From assembly GCF_023145115.1 (NCBI RefSeq), contig NZ_JAGLEJ010000024.1, positions 99,434 through 163,433 on the forward strand: DNA of 64,000 bases, given 5' to 3'. The first letter of the stretch is position 1. The number at the start of each line of letters is the position of its first letter. Source of the stretch: Algiphilus sp. (lineage in GTDB: Bacteria; Pseudomonadota; Gammaproteobacteria; Nevskiales; Nevskiaceae). Both the position numbers and the translations under genes were made by a program. A model generated the notes under the pieces. The model made no database searches. It saw nothing but the letters and a program-made list of their open reading frames with translations, and was not told where the DNA came from. This document shows, piece after piece, positions 50,547-58,541 of the stretch.

Positions 50547-51170
50547 CTACTTGGAGTAAAGCTCGACGACGAGGTTCTCGTTGATGTCGGGCAGAATCTG
50601 GTCGCGCTCCGGTGCGGCCTTGAAGGTGCCCTTGAGGCCCTTCTCGTCGACCTGCACCCAGTCCGGGAAGCCGATCTGGGCGGCGATGGACAGCGACTCG
50701 GCGATCCGCGACTGCTTGCGCGCCTTCTCGCGGACCTCGACCACATCGCCCTCACGCACCTGGTACGACGGGATGTTGACGGTCACGCCGTTGACGCTGA
50801 TCGCCTTGTGATTGACCAGCTGACGAGCCTCGGCGCGTGTGGCACCGAAGCCCATGCGGTACACGACGTTGTCGAGACGCGACTCCAGCATCTGCAGGAG
50901 CAGCACGCCGGTCGAGCCCTTGCGCTGCTGCGCCTTGAGGTAGTAGTTCCGGAACTGCTTCTCGAGCACGCCGTACATGTGGCGCAGCTTCTGCTTCTCG
51001 CGCAGCTGCACGGCATAGTCGGACAGGCGCTGGCGACGCGCACCGCCCTGCTGGCCGGGCGGGGTGTCGAGCTTGCACTTGGTATCGAGCGAGCGACCGC
51101 GCCCCTTGGTCAGCAGGTCGGTCCCGGCACGACGGGACTGCTTGCACTTGGGTCCGGTGTACTTGGCCAT
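50547..51170 (-). CDS. rpsD: 30S ribosomal protein S4 (uS4)
   Basis: A 16S rRNA-binding assembly initiator, 207 residues; in related bacteria it also represses the alpha operon. The N-terminal MAKYTGPKCKQSRRAGTDL with later DTKCKLDTPPGQ and the S4 domain ESRLDNVVYRMGFGATRAEAR are present. It lies 12 bp after rpsK. Confidence 0.98.
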   Translation of the reverse strand: MAKYTGPKCKQSRRAGTDLLTKGRGRSLDTKCKLDTPPGQQGGARRQRLSDYAVQLREKQKLRHMYGVLEKQFRNYYLKAQQRKGSTGVLLLQMLESRLDNVVYRMGFGATRAEARQLVNHKAISVNGVTVNIPSYQVREGDVVEVREKARKQSRIAESLSIAAQIGFPDWVQVDEKGLKGTFKAAPERDQILPDINENLVVELYSK

Positions 51171-51182
51171 AGACGAATATCC

Positions 51183-51578
51183 TTAAACGCGACGACGCTT
51201 GGGCGGGCGGCAGCCGTTGTGCGGGATCGGCGTCACGTCGGTGATGTTGGTGATCTTGAAGCCGGCCGAGTTCAGCGCACGCACCGCCGACTCGCGACCC
51301 GGACCCGGGCCGTTAACGAACACCTCGAGATTCTTCACGCCGTGCTCGGCGGCACCCTGACCGGCGCGCTCCGCCGCAACCTGCGCCGCGAAGGGCGTGG
51401 ACTTGCGGGAACCGCGGAACCCGCAGGCACCGGCGGTGCACCATGCCAGCGCATTGCCCTGGCGGTCGGAGATCAGAATGATGGTGTTGTTGAAGCTGGC
51501 ATGCACATGCGCGACACCATCGGTGATGTTCTTCTTGACGCGCTTGCGCTTGCTGCTCGCAGTGTTCGGACTTGCCAT
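51183..51578 (-). CDS. rpsK: 30S ribosomal protein S11 (uS11)
   Basis: A 131-residue platform protein binding helices near the mRNA exit site. GVAHVHASFNNTIILISDRQG, the NGPGPGRESAVRAL segment and the ending CRPPKRRRV are diagnostic. The N-terminal basic tail (KRKRVKKN) is normal. It is 25 bp after rpsM. Confidence 0.98.
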   Translation of the reverse strand: MASPNTASSKRKRVKKNITDGVAHVHASFNNTIILISDRQGNALAWCTAGACGFRGSRKSTPFAAQVAAERAGQGAAEHGVKNLEVFVNGPGPGRESAVRALNSAGFKITNITDVTPIPHNGCRPPKRRRV

Positions 51579-51603
51579 GAATGCGGACTCTGGTTCCTGA
51601 GGC

Positions 51604-51969
51604 TTACTTCTTCTTGCCGGCGATGGCGCGGCGCGGGCCCTTGCGGGTACGGGCGTTGGTGCGGGTGCGCTGACCGCGCACCGGCAGGCCGCGCTTGTGG
51701 CGCAGGCCGCGGTAGCAGCCCAGATCGACCAGGCGCTTGATGTTCATCGAGATCTCGCGGCGGAGGTCACCCTCGACGGAGTACTTCCCGACCTCCGAGC
51801 GCAGCAGCTCCAGCTCGGCCTCGGTGAGCTGCTTGACCTGCTGGGTCGGATCGACACCGGCCGCGACGCAGATGGCGCGGGCACGCGTGTTGCCGATACC
51901 GTAGATCGACTGAAGCGCGATCACGGTGTGCTTGTTGGCCGGGACATTGATGCCAGCTATACGGGCCAT
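51604..51969 (-). CDS. rpsM: 30S ribosomal protein S13 (uS13)
   Basis: A 121-residue head protein that bridges to the large subunit. MARIAGINVPANKHTVIALQ begins it and GLRHKRGLPVRGQRTRTNAR lies near the end. The ribosome site AGGAGC is ten bases upstream. It is the first alpha-operon gene, with its own promoter at 52016-52043. Confidence 0.98.
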   Translation of the reverse strand: MARIAGINVPANKHTVIALQSIYGIGNTRARAICVAAGVDPTQQVKQLTEAELELLRSEVGKYSVEGDLRREISMNIKRLVDLGCYRGLRHKRGLPVRGQRTRTNARTRKGPRRAIAGKKK

Positions 51970-52015
51970 GCCTAGGGTGCTCCTGAAGAATCAGCGGCGC
52001 CGAAAAAGGCGCGGG

Positions 52016-52043
52016 ATTGTAAACGAAATATGTCGGAAATCAA
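52016..52043 (-). promoter_or_regulatory. Alpha-operon promoter upstream of rpsM
   Basis: On the minus strand TTGATT (52038-52043) and a near-perfect -10 TACAAT (52016-52021) are 16 bp apart, within an AT-rich patch. Transcription would start near 52009, giving about a 40-nt leader before rpsM. A short GC hairpin (GCGCC ... GGCGC around 51999-52013) lies in that leader. Confidence 0.72.
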
Positions 52044-52197
52044 AATCCGGCGGGCCGGCAACGCAATGCAGCGCCGGATGCGAGCCGGCGTTCGCGGGCG
52101 TTGAGCGCTCCGTGCTCGATTGTCACAGTGGCGATGCGCAATGCCCGGCGGGCGCTGCTGGCGCTCCGCGGGGCAACCTGGTGCATGCGGCCGCCGC

Positions 52198-52236
52198 GGT
52201 CACTAAGCTCGCACTTCCTGTGCTCGCTAAGTGACC
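52198..52236. repeat. Imperfect inverted repeat in rpmJ-rpsM gap
   Basis: Arms GGTCACTAAGCTCGCAC (52198-52214) and GTGCTCGCTAAGTGACC (52220-52236) pair at 14 of 17 positions around a five-base centre. The GGTCACT ends match exactly. It resembles an end of a palindromic or REP-like repeat; whether it recurs in the genome is unknown. Confidence 0.7.
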
Positions 52237-52265
52237 CTGCCGCGACCGTCCTGGCCGCGGCGTTC

Positions 52266-52302
52266 GCGAGATTTTTGTGTTCACTGGACACAAAAATCTC
52301 GC
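52266..52302. repeat. Perfect 15-bp hairpin next to rpmJ
   Basis: Arms GCGAGATTTTTGTGT (52266-52280) and ACACAAAAATCTCGC (52288-52302) match perfectly, with a seven-base loop. The right arm ends one base before the rpmJ stop codon. The stem includes five A/T pairs but no free T run follows, so it is a weak terminator candidate; attenuation, RNA stabilisation or a repeat end are alternatives. Confidence 0.85.
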
Positions 52303-52416
52303 TCACCCCTGCCGCTGCTTGTGGCGGGCGTCGGTGCAGATGACGCGAACGGAGCCGTTGCGGCGGATGATCTTGCAGTTGCGGCAGATCTTCTTGACGG
52401 ATGCGCGGACTTTCAT
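52303..52416 (-). CDS. rpmJ: 50S ribosomal protein L36 (bL36), zinc-ribbon type
   Basis: A 37-residue protein starting MKVRASVKKICRNCKIIRR and ending RHKQRQG. The zinc site is Cys11, Cys14, Cys27 and His32, so it is the zinc-binding C+ form. It lies 24 bp after secY and is the last spc-operon gene. It is too short for ordinary gene finders but unambiguous. Confidence 0.97.
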   Translation of the reverse strand: MKVRASVKKICRNCKIIRRNGSVRVICTDARHKQRQG

Positions 52417-52440
52417 GGCGGACTTCCTGCTGCTGACCGG

Positions 52441-53793
52441 TCAGCGAACGCTGCCGGCGCGGCCGATGGACTTGAGGTTGGCTTTCTTGAGGACGCTGTC
52501 GTACTGGTGGGACATCAGGTGCGCCTGGAGCTGCGACATGAAGTCCATGGAAACCACCACGACGATGAGCAGCGACGTACCACCGAAGTAGAAAGGCACG
52601 CTCCACTGCGAATAGAGAATCTCCGGCATCAGGCAGATGGCGGTGATGTACGCCGCCCCCACCACGGTGATGCGCGTGAGCACGGTGTCGATGTACTGCC
52701 CCGTCTGCACGCCGGGCCGGATCCCGGGAATGAAGGCGCCGGAGCGCTTGAGGTTGTCGGCGGTGTCCTTGGAATCGAACACCAGCGCCGTGTAGAAGAA
52801 GCAGAAGAAGATGATCATGCTCGCGTAGAGCAGGATGTAGACCGGCTGCCCCGGCGAGAGCGTGTTCGCAATGGCGCCCATGGTTCCCGACCCGGCCTCG
52901 CCGAAGAAGCGGATCATCGATGCCGGGAACAGAATGATGCTGGAGGCGAAGATCGGCGGGATGACGCCGGCCATGTTGACCTTCAGCGGCAGGTGCTGGG
53001 TCTGCGCGGCGAACACGCGGCGGCCCTGCTGGCGGCGCGCGTGCTGCACGGGGATCCGGCGCTGGGCGCGCTCCATGAACACGATGAACCAGGTGACCAG
53101 CACCGCGAGCACCATGATGATCAGCACCTGGAAGGCGCTCATCTCGCCCTCGCTCGTGAGCTGCGCGATCGACCCCAGTGCCGACGGCAGGCCGGCCACG
53201 ATGCCCGCGAAGATCAGGATCGAGATGCCGTTGCCGATGCCGCGCTCGGTGACCTGCTCGCCGAGCCACACCAGAAACATGGTGCCCGTGGTCAGCGAGA
53301 CCGCGGCCACGAAGATGAACCCGATGCCGGGATGGAAGGCAACGCCCGAGTTCTGCAGTGCGACCGATGCGCCGATCGACTGGAAGCCGGCCAGCACCAG
53401 GGTGCCGTAGCGCGTGTAGCGGGTGATCGTCCTACGCCCCTGCTCGCCTTCCTTGCGCAGTTCCTTGAGAGTCGGCACCACGGCAGTGAGAAGCTGCATG
53501 ATGATCGACGCCGAGATGTACGGCATGACACCGAGGGCGAAGATCGAAAGGCGCTCCAGCGCACCGCCCGAGAACATGTTGAACATGTCCAGGATGGTCC
53601 CGCGCTGCGCCTCGAAGAGCTGTGCCAGCTGCACGGGGTCGATCCCCGGCACCGGAATGAAGCTGCCCACGCGATAGACCACCAGCGCGCCCAGCACGAA
53701 GAGCAGGCGCGAACGCACCTCGCCGAGCTTCGACAGGTCGGGCTTCATGCCGGGAGTGGCGGCGCCGGCGGCGTTCTGCTGTTTGCGGGCCAT
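52441..53793 (-). CDS. secY: Protein translocase subunit SecY
   Basis: The main pore subunit of the Sec translocon, 450 residues with ten membrane helices. GSFIPVPGIDPVQLAQLF starts the plug region, and RITRYTRYG, NNPGG-type and QQGRRVFAAQTQHLPLKVN loops are typical. The start 53793 (MARKQQNAAGAA) is the first Met after rplO ends, 37 bp away. A slightly long, Ala-rich N-terminal tail precedes the first helix. Confidence 0.97.
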   Translation of the reverse strand: MARKQQNAAGAATPGMKPDLSKLGEVRSRLLFVLGALVVYRVGSFIPVPGIDPVQLAQLFEAQRGTILDMFNMFSGGALERLSIFALGVMPYISASIIMQLLTAVVPTLKELRKEGEQGRRTITRYTRYGTLVLAGFQSIGASVALQNSGVAFHPGIGFIFVAAVSLTTGTMFLVWLGEQVTERGIGNGISILIFAGIVAGLPSALGSIAQLTSEGEMSAFQVLIIMVLAVLVTWFIVFMERAQRRIPVQHARRQQGRRVFAAQTQHLPLKVNMAGVIPPIFASSIILFPASMIRFFGEAGSGTMGAIANTLSPGQPVYILLYASMIIFFCFFYTALVFDSKDTADNLKRSGAFIPGIRPGVQTGQYIDTVLTRITVVGAAYITAICLMPEILYSQWSVPFYFGGTSLLIVVVVSMDFMSQLQAHLMSHQYDSVLKKANLKSIGRAGSVR

Positions 53794-53830
53794 GATCTGG
53801 ACTGCTGGAGCTTGCGGTTGGTGGGAGGCT

Positions 53831-54277
53831 TCAGGCGGCCGGCGCGTCGGCGATACTGCCGCCGGCGGCCTCGATGGCCGCGCGCGCACCCTTGGTCACG
53901 CCGACGCCGCTGATCGTGACCTTCCGGCTGATGCTGCCGGTGGCGATGATCTTGGCGCGATCGGCGCCGCGTGCCACCACGCCCGCTTCCTTCAGCGCGG
54001 CGAGGTCGATGCTCTCCAGACCGCAGCGCTCGATGTCGGAAAGGCGGATCTCGGCGGTGCCGCCGGCCGCCATCGACCGGAAACCGCGCTTGGGCAGACG
54101 ACGCTGCAGCGGCATCTGGCCGCCCTCGAAGCCGACCTTGTGGTACCCGCCTGAGCGCGCGTGCTGACCCTTGTGCCCGCGGCCGCCGGTCTTGCCGAGA
54201 CCGGAGCCGATGCCGCGACCGAGCCGCTTACGCGCGGTCTTGGAGCCGGCTGCGGGATGGATGTCGTTGAGCTTCAT
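53831..54277 (-). CDS. rplO: 50S ribosomal protein L15 (uL15)
   Basis: A 148-residue 50S protein. The family stretch RLGRGIGSGLGKTGGRGHKGQ appears near residue 19 (given here in part), followed by GGQMPLQRRLPKRGF. The start 54277 begins MKLNDIHPAAGSK, as in relatives. It lies 85 bp after rpmD, the longest gap within the spc operon apart from rpmJ-rpsM. Confidence 0.98.
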   Translation of the reverse strand: MKLNDIHPAAGSKTARKRLGRGIGSGLGKTGGRGHKGQHARSGGYHKVGFEGGQMPLQRRLPKRGFRSMAAGGTAEIRLSDIERCGLESIDLAALKEAGVVARGADRAKIIATGSISRKVTISGVGVTKGARAAIEAAGGSIADAPAA

Positions 54278-54362
54278 ATCGTATTCCAGAGAAACGCAGT
54301 GGGGGGAACTGGCGCCCGGCACCCTCGAGGAGAGGCCGCTGCCCGGTGCCCGGACCCCGGTG

Positions 54363-54551
54363 TCAGACTTCCTCGACGCGCAGCAGGAACTCGGCCTTGC
54401 GGACCATGCCCATGTTCGCCGGCGTCGCGATCACCTCGCGGCTGTCGCCGATCTTGCGCAGACCGAGGCCGTTGACGTTGTTGCGGTGCTGCTGGAGGCG
54501 ACCGGCAAGCGAGCGCACCAGCGTCACGCGGATCTTCTTCTGCTCAGGCAT
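54363..54551 (-). CDS. rpmD: 50S ribosomal protein L30 (uL30)
   Basis: A 62-residue protein reading KIRVTLVRSLAGRLQQHRN and GLGLRKIGDSREVIATP. Its ATG overlaps the end of rpsE by 8 bp. Some bacterial groups lack L30; here it is intact and standard. Confidence 0.97.
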   Translation of the reverse strand: MPEQKKIRVTLVRSLAGRLQQHRNNVNGLGLRKIGDSREVIATPANMGMVRKAEFLLRVEEV

Positions 54552-55080
54552 GGGTCGTCGCCTCCGTGCCCAGCAGCTCCTCGACGGTCTTGCCGCGCTT
54601 GGCCGCGACCTCTTCGGGGAGGTGCATGGCCGACAGCGCGTTGATGGTCGCCCGCACCAGGTTGATCGGATTGCGCGAGCCGTAGCTCTTGGCGAGCACG
54701 TTCTGCACGCCGGCCACCTCGAAGACGGCGCGCATGGCACCACCTGCGATCACGCCGGTACCGCTCGACGCGGGGCGCACCAGCACGCGCGTGGCGCCGT
54801 GGTTGCCCTCGATGGCGTGCTGCACGGTCTCGCCGGACAGCGCCACGCTGACCATGGTCTTCCGCGCCCGCTCCATCGCCTTCTGAATGGCGACCGGGAC
54901 CTCGCGCGCCTTGCCGTAGCCGAAGCCGACGCGGCCCTGACCGTCACCCACCACGGTGAGCGCGGTGAAGGCGAACTGCTTGCCGCCCTTCACCGTCTTG
55001 GAGACGCGGTTGATGGTGATCAGCTTCTCGGCGAGATCACTGCCCTGCCCGCTGTCGTACTGGTTGTCCTGCTTGGCCAT
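54544..55080 (-). CDS. rpsE: 30S ribosomal protein S5 (uS5)
   Basis: A 178-residue decoding-site protein that affects translational fidelity. KLITINRVSKTVKGGKQFAF, GRVGFGYGKAREVPVAI and NPINLVRATINAL are diagnostic. The spectinomycin-contact loop (VSKTVKGG) has the wild-type form. It is 3 bp after rplR. Confidence 0.98.
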   Translation of the reverse strand: MAKQDNQYDSGQGSDLAEKLITINRVSKTVKGGKQFAFTALTVVGDGQGRVGFGYGKAREVPVAIQKAMERARKTMVSVALSGETVQHAIEGNHGATRVLVRPASSGTGVIAGGAMRAVFEVAGVQNVLAKSYGSRNPINLVRATINALSAMHLPEEVAAKRGKTVEELLGTEATTHA

Positions 55081-55083
55081 GTC

Positions 55084-55443
55084 CTAAAACTCCAGTCCGG
55101 CTTCACGGGCGGCGTCGGCGAGCGCCTTCACGCGACCGTGGTACTTGAATCCCGAGCGGTCGAAGGCGACCGAGGTGATGCCGAGCTCCTTGGCCCGACG
55201 GGCGATCTCCGCGCCCACGCGCGTGGCCGCCGCGACATTGCCGGTGGAGCCGTCCAGCCCCTCGGCCAGGGTCTTCTCGGTGGTTGCCGCCGCCGCCACG
55301 GTGCGCGAGGCATCGGGAGCGATGATCTGCGCGTAGATATGGCGCGGCGTCCGGTTGATGCAGAGGCGGTAGTGCCCCTGGAGCCGGATCTTGGCGCGCG
55401 CCTTGCGCGCACGGCGCTGGCGATTGATCTTCTTTGCTTGCAT
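55084..55443 (-). CDS. rplR: 50S ribosomal protein L18 (uL18)
   Basis: A 119-residue 5S rRNA-binding protein. RLCINRTPRHIYAQIIAPD and the C-terminal VAFDRSGFKYHGRVKALADAAREAGLEF-type ending identify it. The N-terminus is basic (KKINRQRRARKARAK). It lies 18 bp after rplF. Confidence 0.98.
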   Translation of the reverse strand: MQAKKINRQRRARKARAKIRLQGHYRLCINRTPRHIYAQIIAPDASRTVAAAATTEKTLAEGLDGSTGNVAAATRVGAEIARRAKELGITSVAFDRSGFKYHGRVKALADAAREAGLEF

Positions 55444-55461
55444 GGCTCTGATCCTGAGGCG

Positions 55462-55992
55462 CTACTTCTTCTTGGCTTCCTTCATGACAATGCGCTCGCC
55501 TTCATAGCGGACGCCCTTGCCCTTGTACGGTTCCGGCGGACGCAGCGCGCGGATTTCCGCGGCGGCCTGCCCGACGGCCTGGCGATCACTGCCCGAGAGC
55601 ACGATCTCGGTCTGGGTCGGCGTCTGCACGCTGACCCCCTCCGGCAGTTCGTAGTCGATGGGGTTCGAGTAGCCCAGCTGGAGGTTCAGCTTGGCGCCCT
55701 GCGCCTGCGCGCGGTAGCCCACGCCGACAAGCTGCAGCTTGCGCTCGAAGCCGCTGGAGACCCCGGTGACCATGTTGTTGATGTTGGCGCGCACGGTGCC
55801 CGCCATCGCCGGATCCTTCTCGGCGCTGGCGTTGGAGACGCGCAGCTGGTCGCCCTCGAGCTCGACGTCCACACCGTCGTTCAGAGTCATGTTCAGCGTG
55901 GCCTTGCTGCCCTTGACCTGCACGTCGCGGCCGTTGATGGTGACCTCGACCCCCTTGGGGACCGTGATCGGCGCTTTAGCGACTCGGTACAT
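55462..55992 (-). CDS. rplF: 50S ribosomal protein L6 (uL6)
   Basis: A 176-residue protein near the factor-binding site. APITVPKGVEVTINGRDVQV begins it, and PEPYKGKGVRYEGERIVMKE closes it; both are conserved. It is 39 bp after rpsH. Confidence 0.98.
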   Translation of the reverse strand: MYRVAKAPITVPKGVEVTINGRDVQVKGSKATLNMTLNDGVDVELEGDQLRVSNASAEKDPAMAGTVRANINNMVTGVSSGFERKLQLVGVGYRAQAQGAKLNLQLGYSNPIDYELPEGVSVQTPTQTEIVLSGSDRQAVGQAAAEIRALRPPEPYKGKGVRYEGERIVMKEAKKK

Positions 55993-56031
55993 GTTGCGAT
56001 TTCCCGGAAATAGGAACGAATGAGCGTCGCG

Positions 56032-56427
56032 TCAGGCGACGTAGCAGAGGACTTCCCCGCCGATCCCCTCGGCACGCGCCTGGCGGTCGGTACGCAGCCC
56101 GCGCGAGGTCGAGACAATGGCGACGCCGAGGCCGCCCAGCACGCTGGGCAGGTCGTCCTTGCCGCGGAAGATGCGCAGCGACGGCTTGCTTGCGCGCTCG
56201 ATGCGCTCGATGACCGGCTTGCCGCCGAAGTACTTCAGCGTCACCGTCACGATGGCTTCTGCCCCCTCACCGCTGACGGCGACGTCGGAGATGTAGCCCT
56301 CGGCCTTGAGCACCTCCGCGATGTGCAGCTTGAGCTTGGAGGCAGGCGCGGTGACGCTGCGCTTGCCCGCCGCCTGGCCGTTGCGGATGCGGGTGAGGAA
56401 GTCGCTGATGGGGTCGTTCATGCTCAT
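56032..56427 (-). CDS. rpsH: 30S ribosomal protein S8 (uS8)
   Basis: A 131-residue 16S-binding protein; in E. coli it also represses the spc operon. NDPISDFLTRIRNGQAAGK starts it, and VSTSRGLRTDRQARAEGIGGE ends it. The ATG two codons downstream of 56427 is an equally good start. It is 10 bp after rpsN. Confidence 0.98.
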   Translation of the reverse strand: MSMNDPISDFLTRIRNGQAAGKRSVTAPASKLKLHIAEVLKAEGYISDVAVSGEGAEAIVTVTLKYFGGKPVIERIERASKPSLRIFRGKDDLPSVLGGLGVAIVSTSRGLRTDRQARAEGIGGEVLCYVA

Positions 56428-56437
56428 GATTCGGCTC

Positions 56438-56743
56438 CTACCAGCTCGACTTCTTCAGGCCCGGGACTTCGCCGTTCATGGCGGCCTCGCGCAGCTTGTT
56501 GCGGCCCAGGCCGAACTTCCGGTACACGCCGCGGGGACGGCCGGTGACGGCGCAGCGGTTGCGCACGCGGATCGGGCTGGAGTCGCGCGGCAGCTTCTGC
56601 AGGGCGGCCACCGCCGCCTGCTTGTCCTCGAAGCTCGCGCTCTCGCTGCTGATGATGTTCTTCAGCTCGGCACGCTTGTTCGCGTACTTGGCCACGAGCT
56701 TCTGACGCTTGCGCTCGCGGTTGACCATGCCTTTCTTTGCCAT
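56438..56743 (-). CDS. rpsN: 30S ribosomal protein S14 (uS14), zinc-free type
   Basis: A 101-residue protein of the long, zinc-free class: the CxxC pairs of the short type are absent and the chain has an internal insert (ISSESASFEDKQAAVAAL). NRCAVTGRPRGVYRKFGLGR and the end GLKKSSW are diagnostic. It is 15 bp after rplE. Confidence 0.98.
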   Translation of the reverse strand: MAKKGMVNRERKRQKLVAKYANKRAELKNIISSESASFEDKQAAVAALQKLPRDSSPIRVRNRCAVTGRPRGVYRKFGLGRNKLREAAMNGEVPGLKKSSW

Positions 56744-56758
56744 GCCTGTTCGTCGCTC

Positions 56759-57322
56759 TTACTTGCGGAAGGGGAAGCCGAAGGCGTCGAGCAGCATGCG
56801 GCCTTCCTCGTCATTGCGTGCGGAGGTCGTGATCGTGATGTTCATGCCACGGATCTTGTCGACCTTGTCGTAATCGATCTCCGGGAAGATGATCTGCTCG
56901 TTGATCCCGAAGTTGAAGTTGCCCCGGCCGTCGAATCCGCGCGCCGGGATGCCCCGGAAGTCGCGCATGCGCGGCATGCCGATATGGATCAGGCGCTCGA
57001 GGAACTCGTACATGCGGCTCCCGCGCAGCGTCACCATGGTGCCGATCGGGAACTCCTCGCGGATGTTGAAGCCCGCGATGGCCTTGCGCGCCTTGGTGAT
57101 CACCGGCTTCTGACCCGCGATCGTGGTCAGGTCGGACACGGCGTGCTCGAGCACCTTGCGGTCGCGCACGGCTTCGCCGACACCCATGTTCAGGGTGACC
57201 TTGAGCACGCGGGGCACCGCGTGGATGTTGCAGCCCAGCTGCTGCTGCAGCTCGCCGCGGATCTTGTCGCGGTAAGCCGCCTGCAGATTGGGCACGGACT
57301 TCGATGCGGCCTGCTCAGACAT
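56759..57322 (-). CDS. rplE: 50S ribosomal protein L5 (uL5)
   Basis: A 187-residue 5S rRNA-binding protein that contacts P-site tRNA. KVTLNMGVGEAVRDRKVL and the FNFGINEQIIFPEIDYDKV motif are present. The start 57322 (MSEQAASKSV) overlaps the end of rplX by 8 bp; its N-terminus is a few residues longer than in E. coli. Confidence 0.98.
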   Translation of the reverse strand: MSEQAASKSVPNLQAAYRDKIRGELQQQLGCNIHAVPRVLKVTLNMGVGEAVRDRKVLEHAVSDLTTIAGQKPVITKARKAIAGFNIREEFPIGTMVTLRGSRMYEFLERLIHIGMPRMRDFRGIPARGFDGRGNFNFGINEQIIFPEIDYDKVDKIRGMNITITTSARNDEEGRMLLDAFGFPFRK

Positions 57323-57641
57323 CGACCACCTCACCATTCGACTTGAAGTAGCGCACCTTGCGCGCGTCGCTGCCCTCGCCCTCGACCCGGAAACCGATCC
57401 GGTCGCCCTTCTCGGCCTTGGGATTCCAGAGCATCACGTTGGAGATGTGCAGCGGCATCTCCTTGTCGACGACACCGCCGGGCACGCCGGCGTTGGGATC
57501 CGGCTTCTGGTGCTTCTTGGCGATGTTGACGCCCTCGACCACGACGCGCTGGTCATCGACCACGCGCGACACCGTGCCGCGGCGTCCCTTGTCCTTGCCG
57601 GTGGTGACGACGACGTCGTCGCCCTTGCGAATTCTCTTCAT
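57315..57641 (-). CDS. rplX: 50S ribosomal protein L24 (uL24)
   Basis: A 108-residue assembly-initiating protein. The KOW motif KGDDVVVTTGKDKGRRGTV starts it, followed by EGVNIAKKHQKP. It is 20 bp after rplN and overlaps rplE. Confidence 0.98.
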   Translation of the reverse strand: MKRIRKGDDVVVTTGKDKGRRGTVSRVVDDQRVVVEGVNIAKKHQKPDPNAGVPGGVVDKEMPLHISNVMLWNPKAEKGDRIGFRVEGEGSDARKVRYFKSNGEVVDV

Positions 57642-57661
57642 GACTCGATACCTGCCTGGCG

Positions 57662-58027
57662 CTAGAGCACTTCGGGTGCCAGCGAGATGATGCGCATGTA
57701 CTTCTCACGCAGCTCGCGGGTCACGGGCCCGAAGATGCGGGTGCCGATGGGGTCGCCCTTGTTGTCGAGCAGCACCGCGGCGTTGGTGTCAAAGCGGATG
57801 GCCGACCCGTCGGGACGGCGCACCGGATGACGGGTGCGCACGACCACCGCGTTGTGCACCTCGCCCTTCTTGACCTTGCCGCGCGGGATGGCGTCCTTGA
57901 CGCTGACCTTCACGACATCGCCGATGTGCGCGTAGCGACGACCCGTGGAGCCGCGCACTCGGATCACCTGCACGAGCTTCGCGCCACTGTTGTCGGCGGC
58001 CAGCAGAGTGGATTCCTGTTGAATCAT
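57662..58027 (-). CDS. rplN: 50S ribosomal protein L14 (uL14)
   Basis: A 121-residue interface protein and the binding target of RsfS, encoded downstream. MIQQESTLLAADNSGAKLVQ, RGKVKKGEVHNAVVVRTRHP and the end REKYMRIISLAPEVL are diagnostic. It is 10 bp after rpsQ. Confidence 0.98.
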   Translation of the reverse strand: MIQQESTLLAADNSGAKLVQVIRVRGSTGRRYAHIGDVVKVSVKDAIPRGKVKKGEVHNAVVVRTRHPVRRPDGSAIRFDTNAAVLLDNKGDPIGTRIFGPVTRELREKYMRIISLAPEVL

Positions 58028-58037
58028 CTTCGGGCCC

Positions 58038-58328
58038 TCAGCTGGCTGCGGAAAGGTCGGTGGCGCGCTCGACCACCTCGACCAGGGTGAAATGCTTGTC
58101 GCGGGAGACCGGACGGCACGAACGGATCGACACGAGGTCGCCCACGCGTGCGGTGTTGTCGGCGTCGTGCACCTTCATGCGCGTCGACCGACGGATGTAC
58201 TTGTTGTACAGCCCGTGCTTGACGCGGCGCTCGATGACCACGGTCGCCGTCTTGTCCATCTTGTTGGACACGACGTACCCGTAGATGAGGCGCTCGATGC
58301 TGCTGCTTTCCTGATTCGCTTCCGACAT
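58038..58328 (-). CDS. rpsQ: 30S ribosomal protein S17 (uS17)
   Basis: A 96-residue 16S-binding protein. YGYVVSNKMDKTATVVIERR and the GDLVSIRSCRPVSRDKHFTL stretch identify it. The N-terminus (MSEANQESSSIERLI) is about ten residues longer than in E. coli. It lies 12 bp after rpmC. Confidence 0.98.
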   Translation of the reverse strand: MSEANQESSSIERLIYGYVVSNKMDKTATVVIERRVKHGLYNKYIRRSTRMKVHDADNTARVGDLVSIRSCRPVSRDKHFTLVEVVERATDLSAAS

Positions 58329-58340
58329 CGTATTCGTCCG

Positions 58341-58541
58341 TTAACCCTTGGCCGCGCGCATCATGGTCTTGACGCGCGCGATGTTGCGCCGCACCTCGCG
58401 GGCGCGGTGATGCTGCGTCAGCTGGCCGGTCGCGGCCTGCATGCGCAGATTGAACTGCTCCTTGCGCAGGGACTCGAGTTCCTCGCGCAACGCGCCGTCG
58501 TCCTTGCCGGACAGGCTCTTGAGGTAATCGGTGCTCTTCAT
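58341..58541 (-). CDS. rpmC: 50S ribosomal protein L29 (uL29)
   Basis: A 66-residue tunnel-exit protein where signal-recognition particle and trigger factor dock. ELESLRKEQFNLRMQAATGQ and the HHRAREVRRNIARVKTMM ending are typical. The ATG at 58541 shares a base with the rplP stop (TGATG); a GTG one codon upstream is less likely. Confidence 0.97.
   Translation of the reverse strand: MKSTDYLKSLSGKDDGALREELESLRKEQFNLRMQAATGQLTQHHRAREVRRNIARVKTMMRAAKG

Larger units (their letters stand above)
51970..52302. other. 333-bp rpmJ-rpsM intergenic region (promoter plus two palindromes)
   Basis: This is the only gene-free stretch above 300 bp. From the rpmJ side it holds a perfect 15-bp hairpin (52266-52302), an imperfect 17-bp palindrome (52198-52236), about 150 bp of GC-rich sequence with short inverted pieces (GCCGGC around 52060-52100), the alpha promoter (52016-52043) and the rpsM ribosome site. 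No open frame with normal coding character or known RNA was seen. The gap is larger than in E. coli, suggesting an insertion. Confidence 0.7.
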
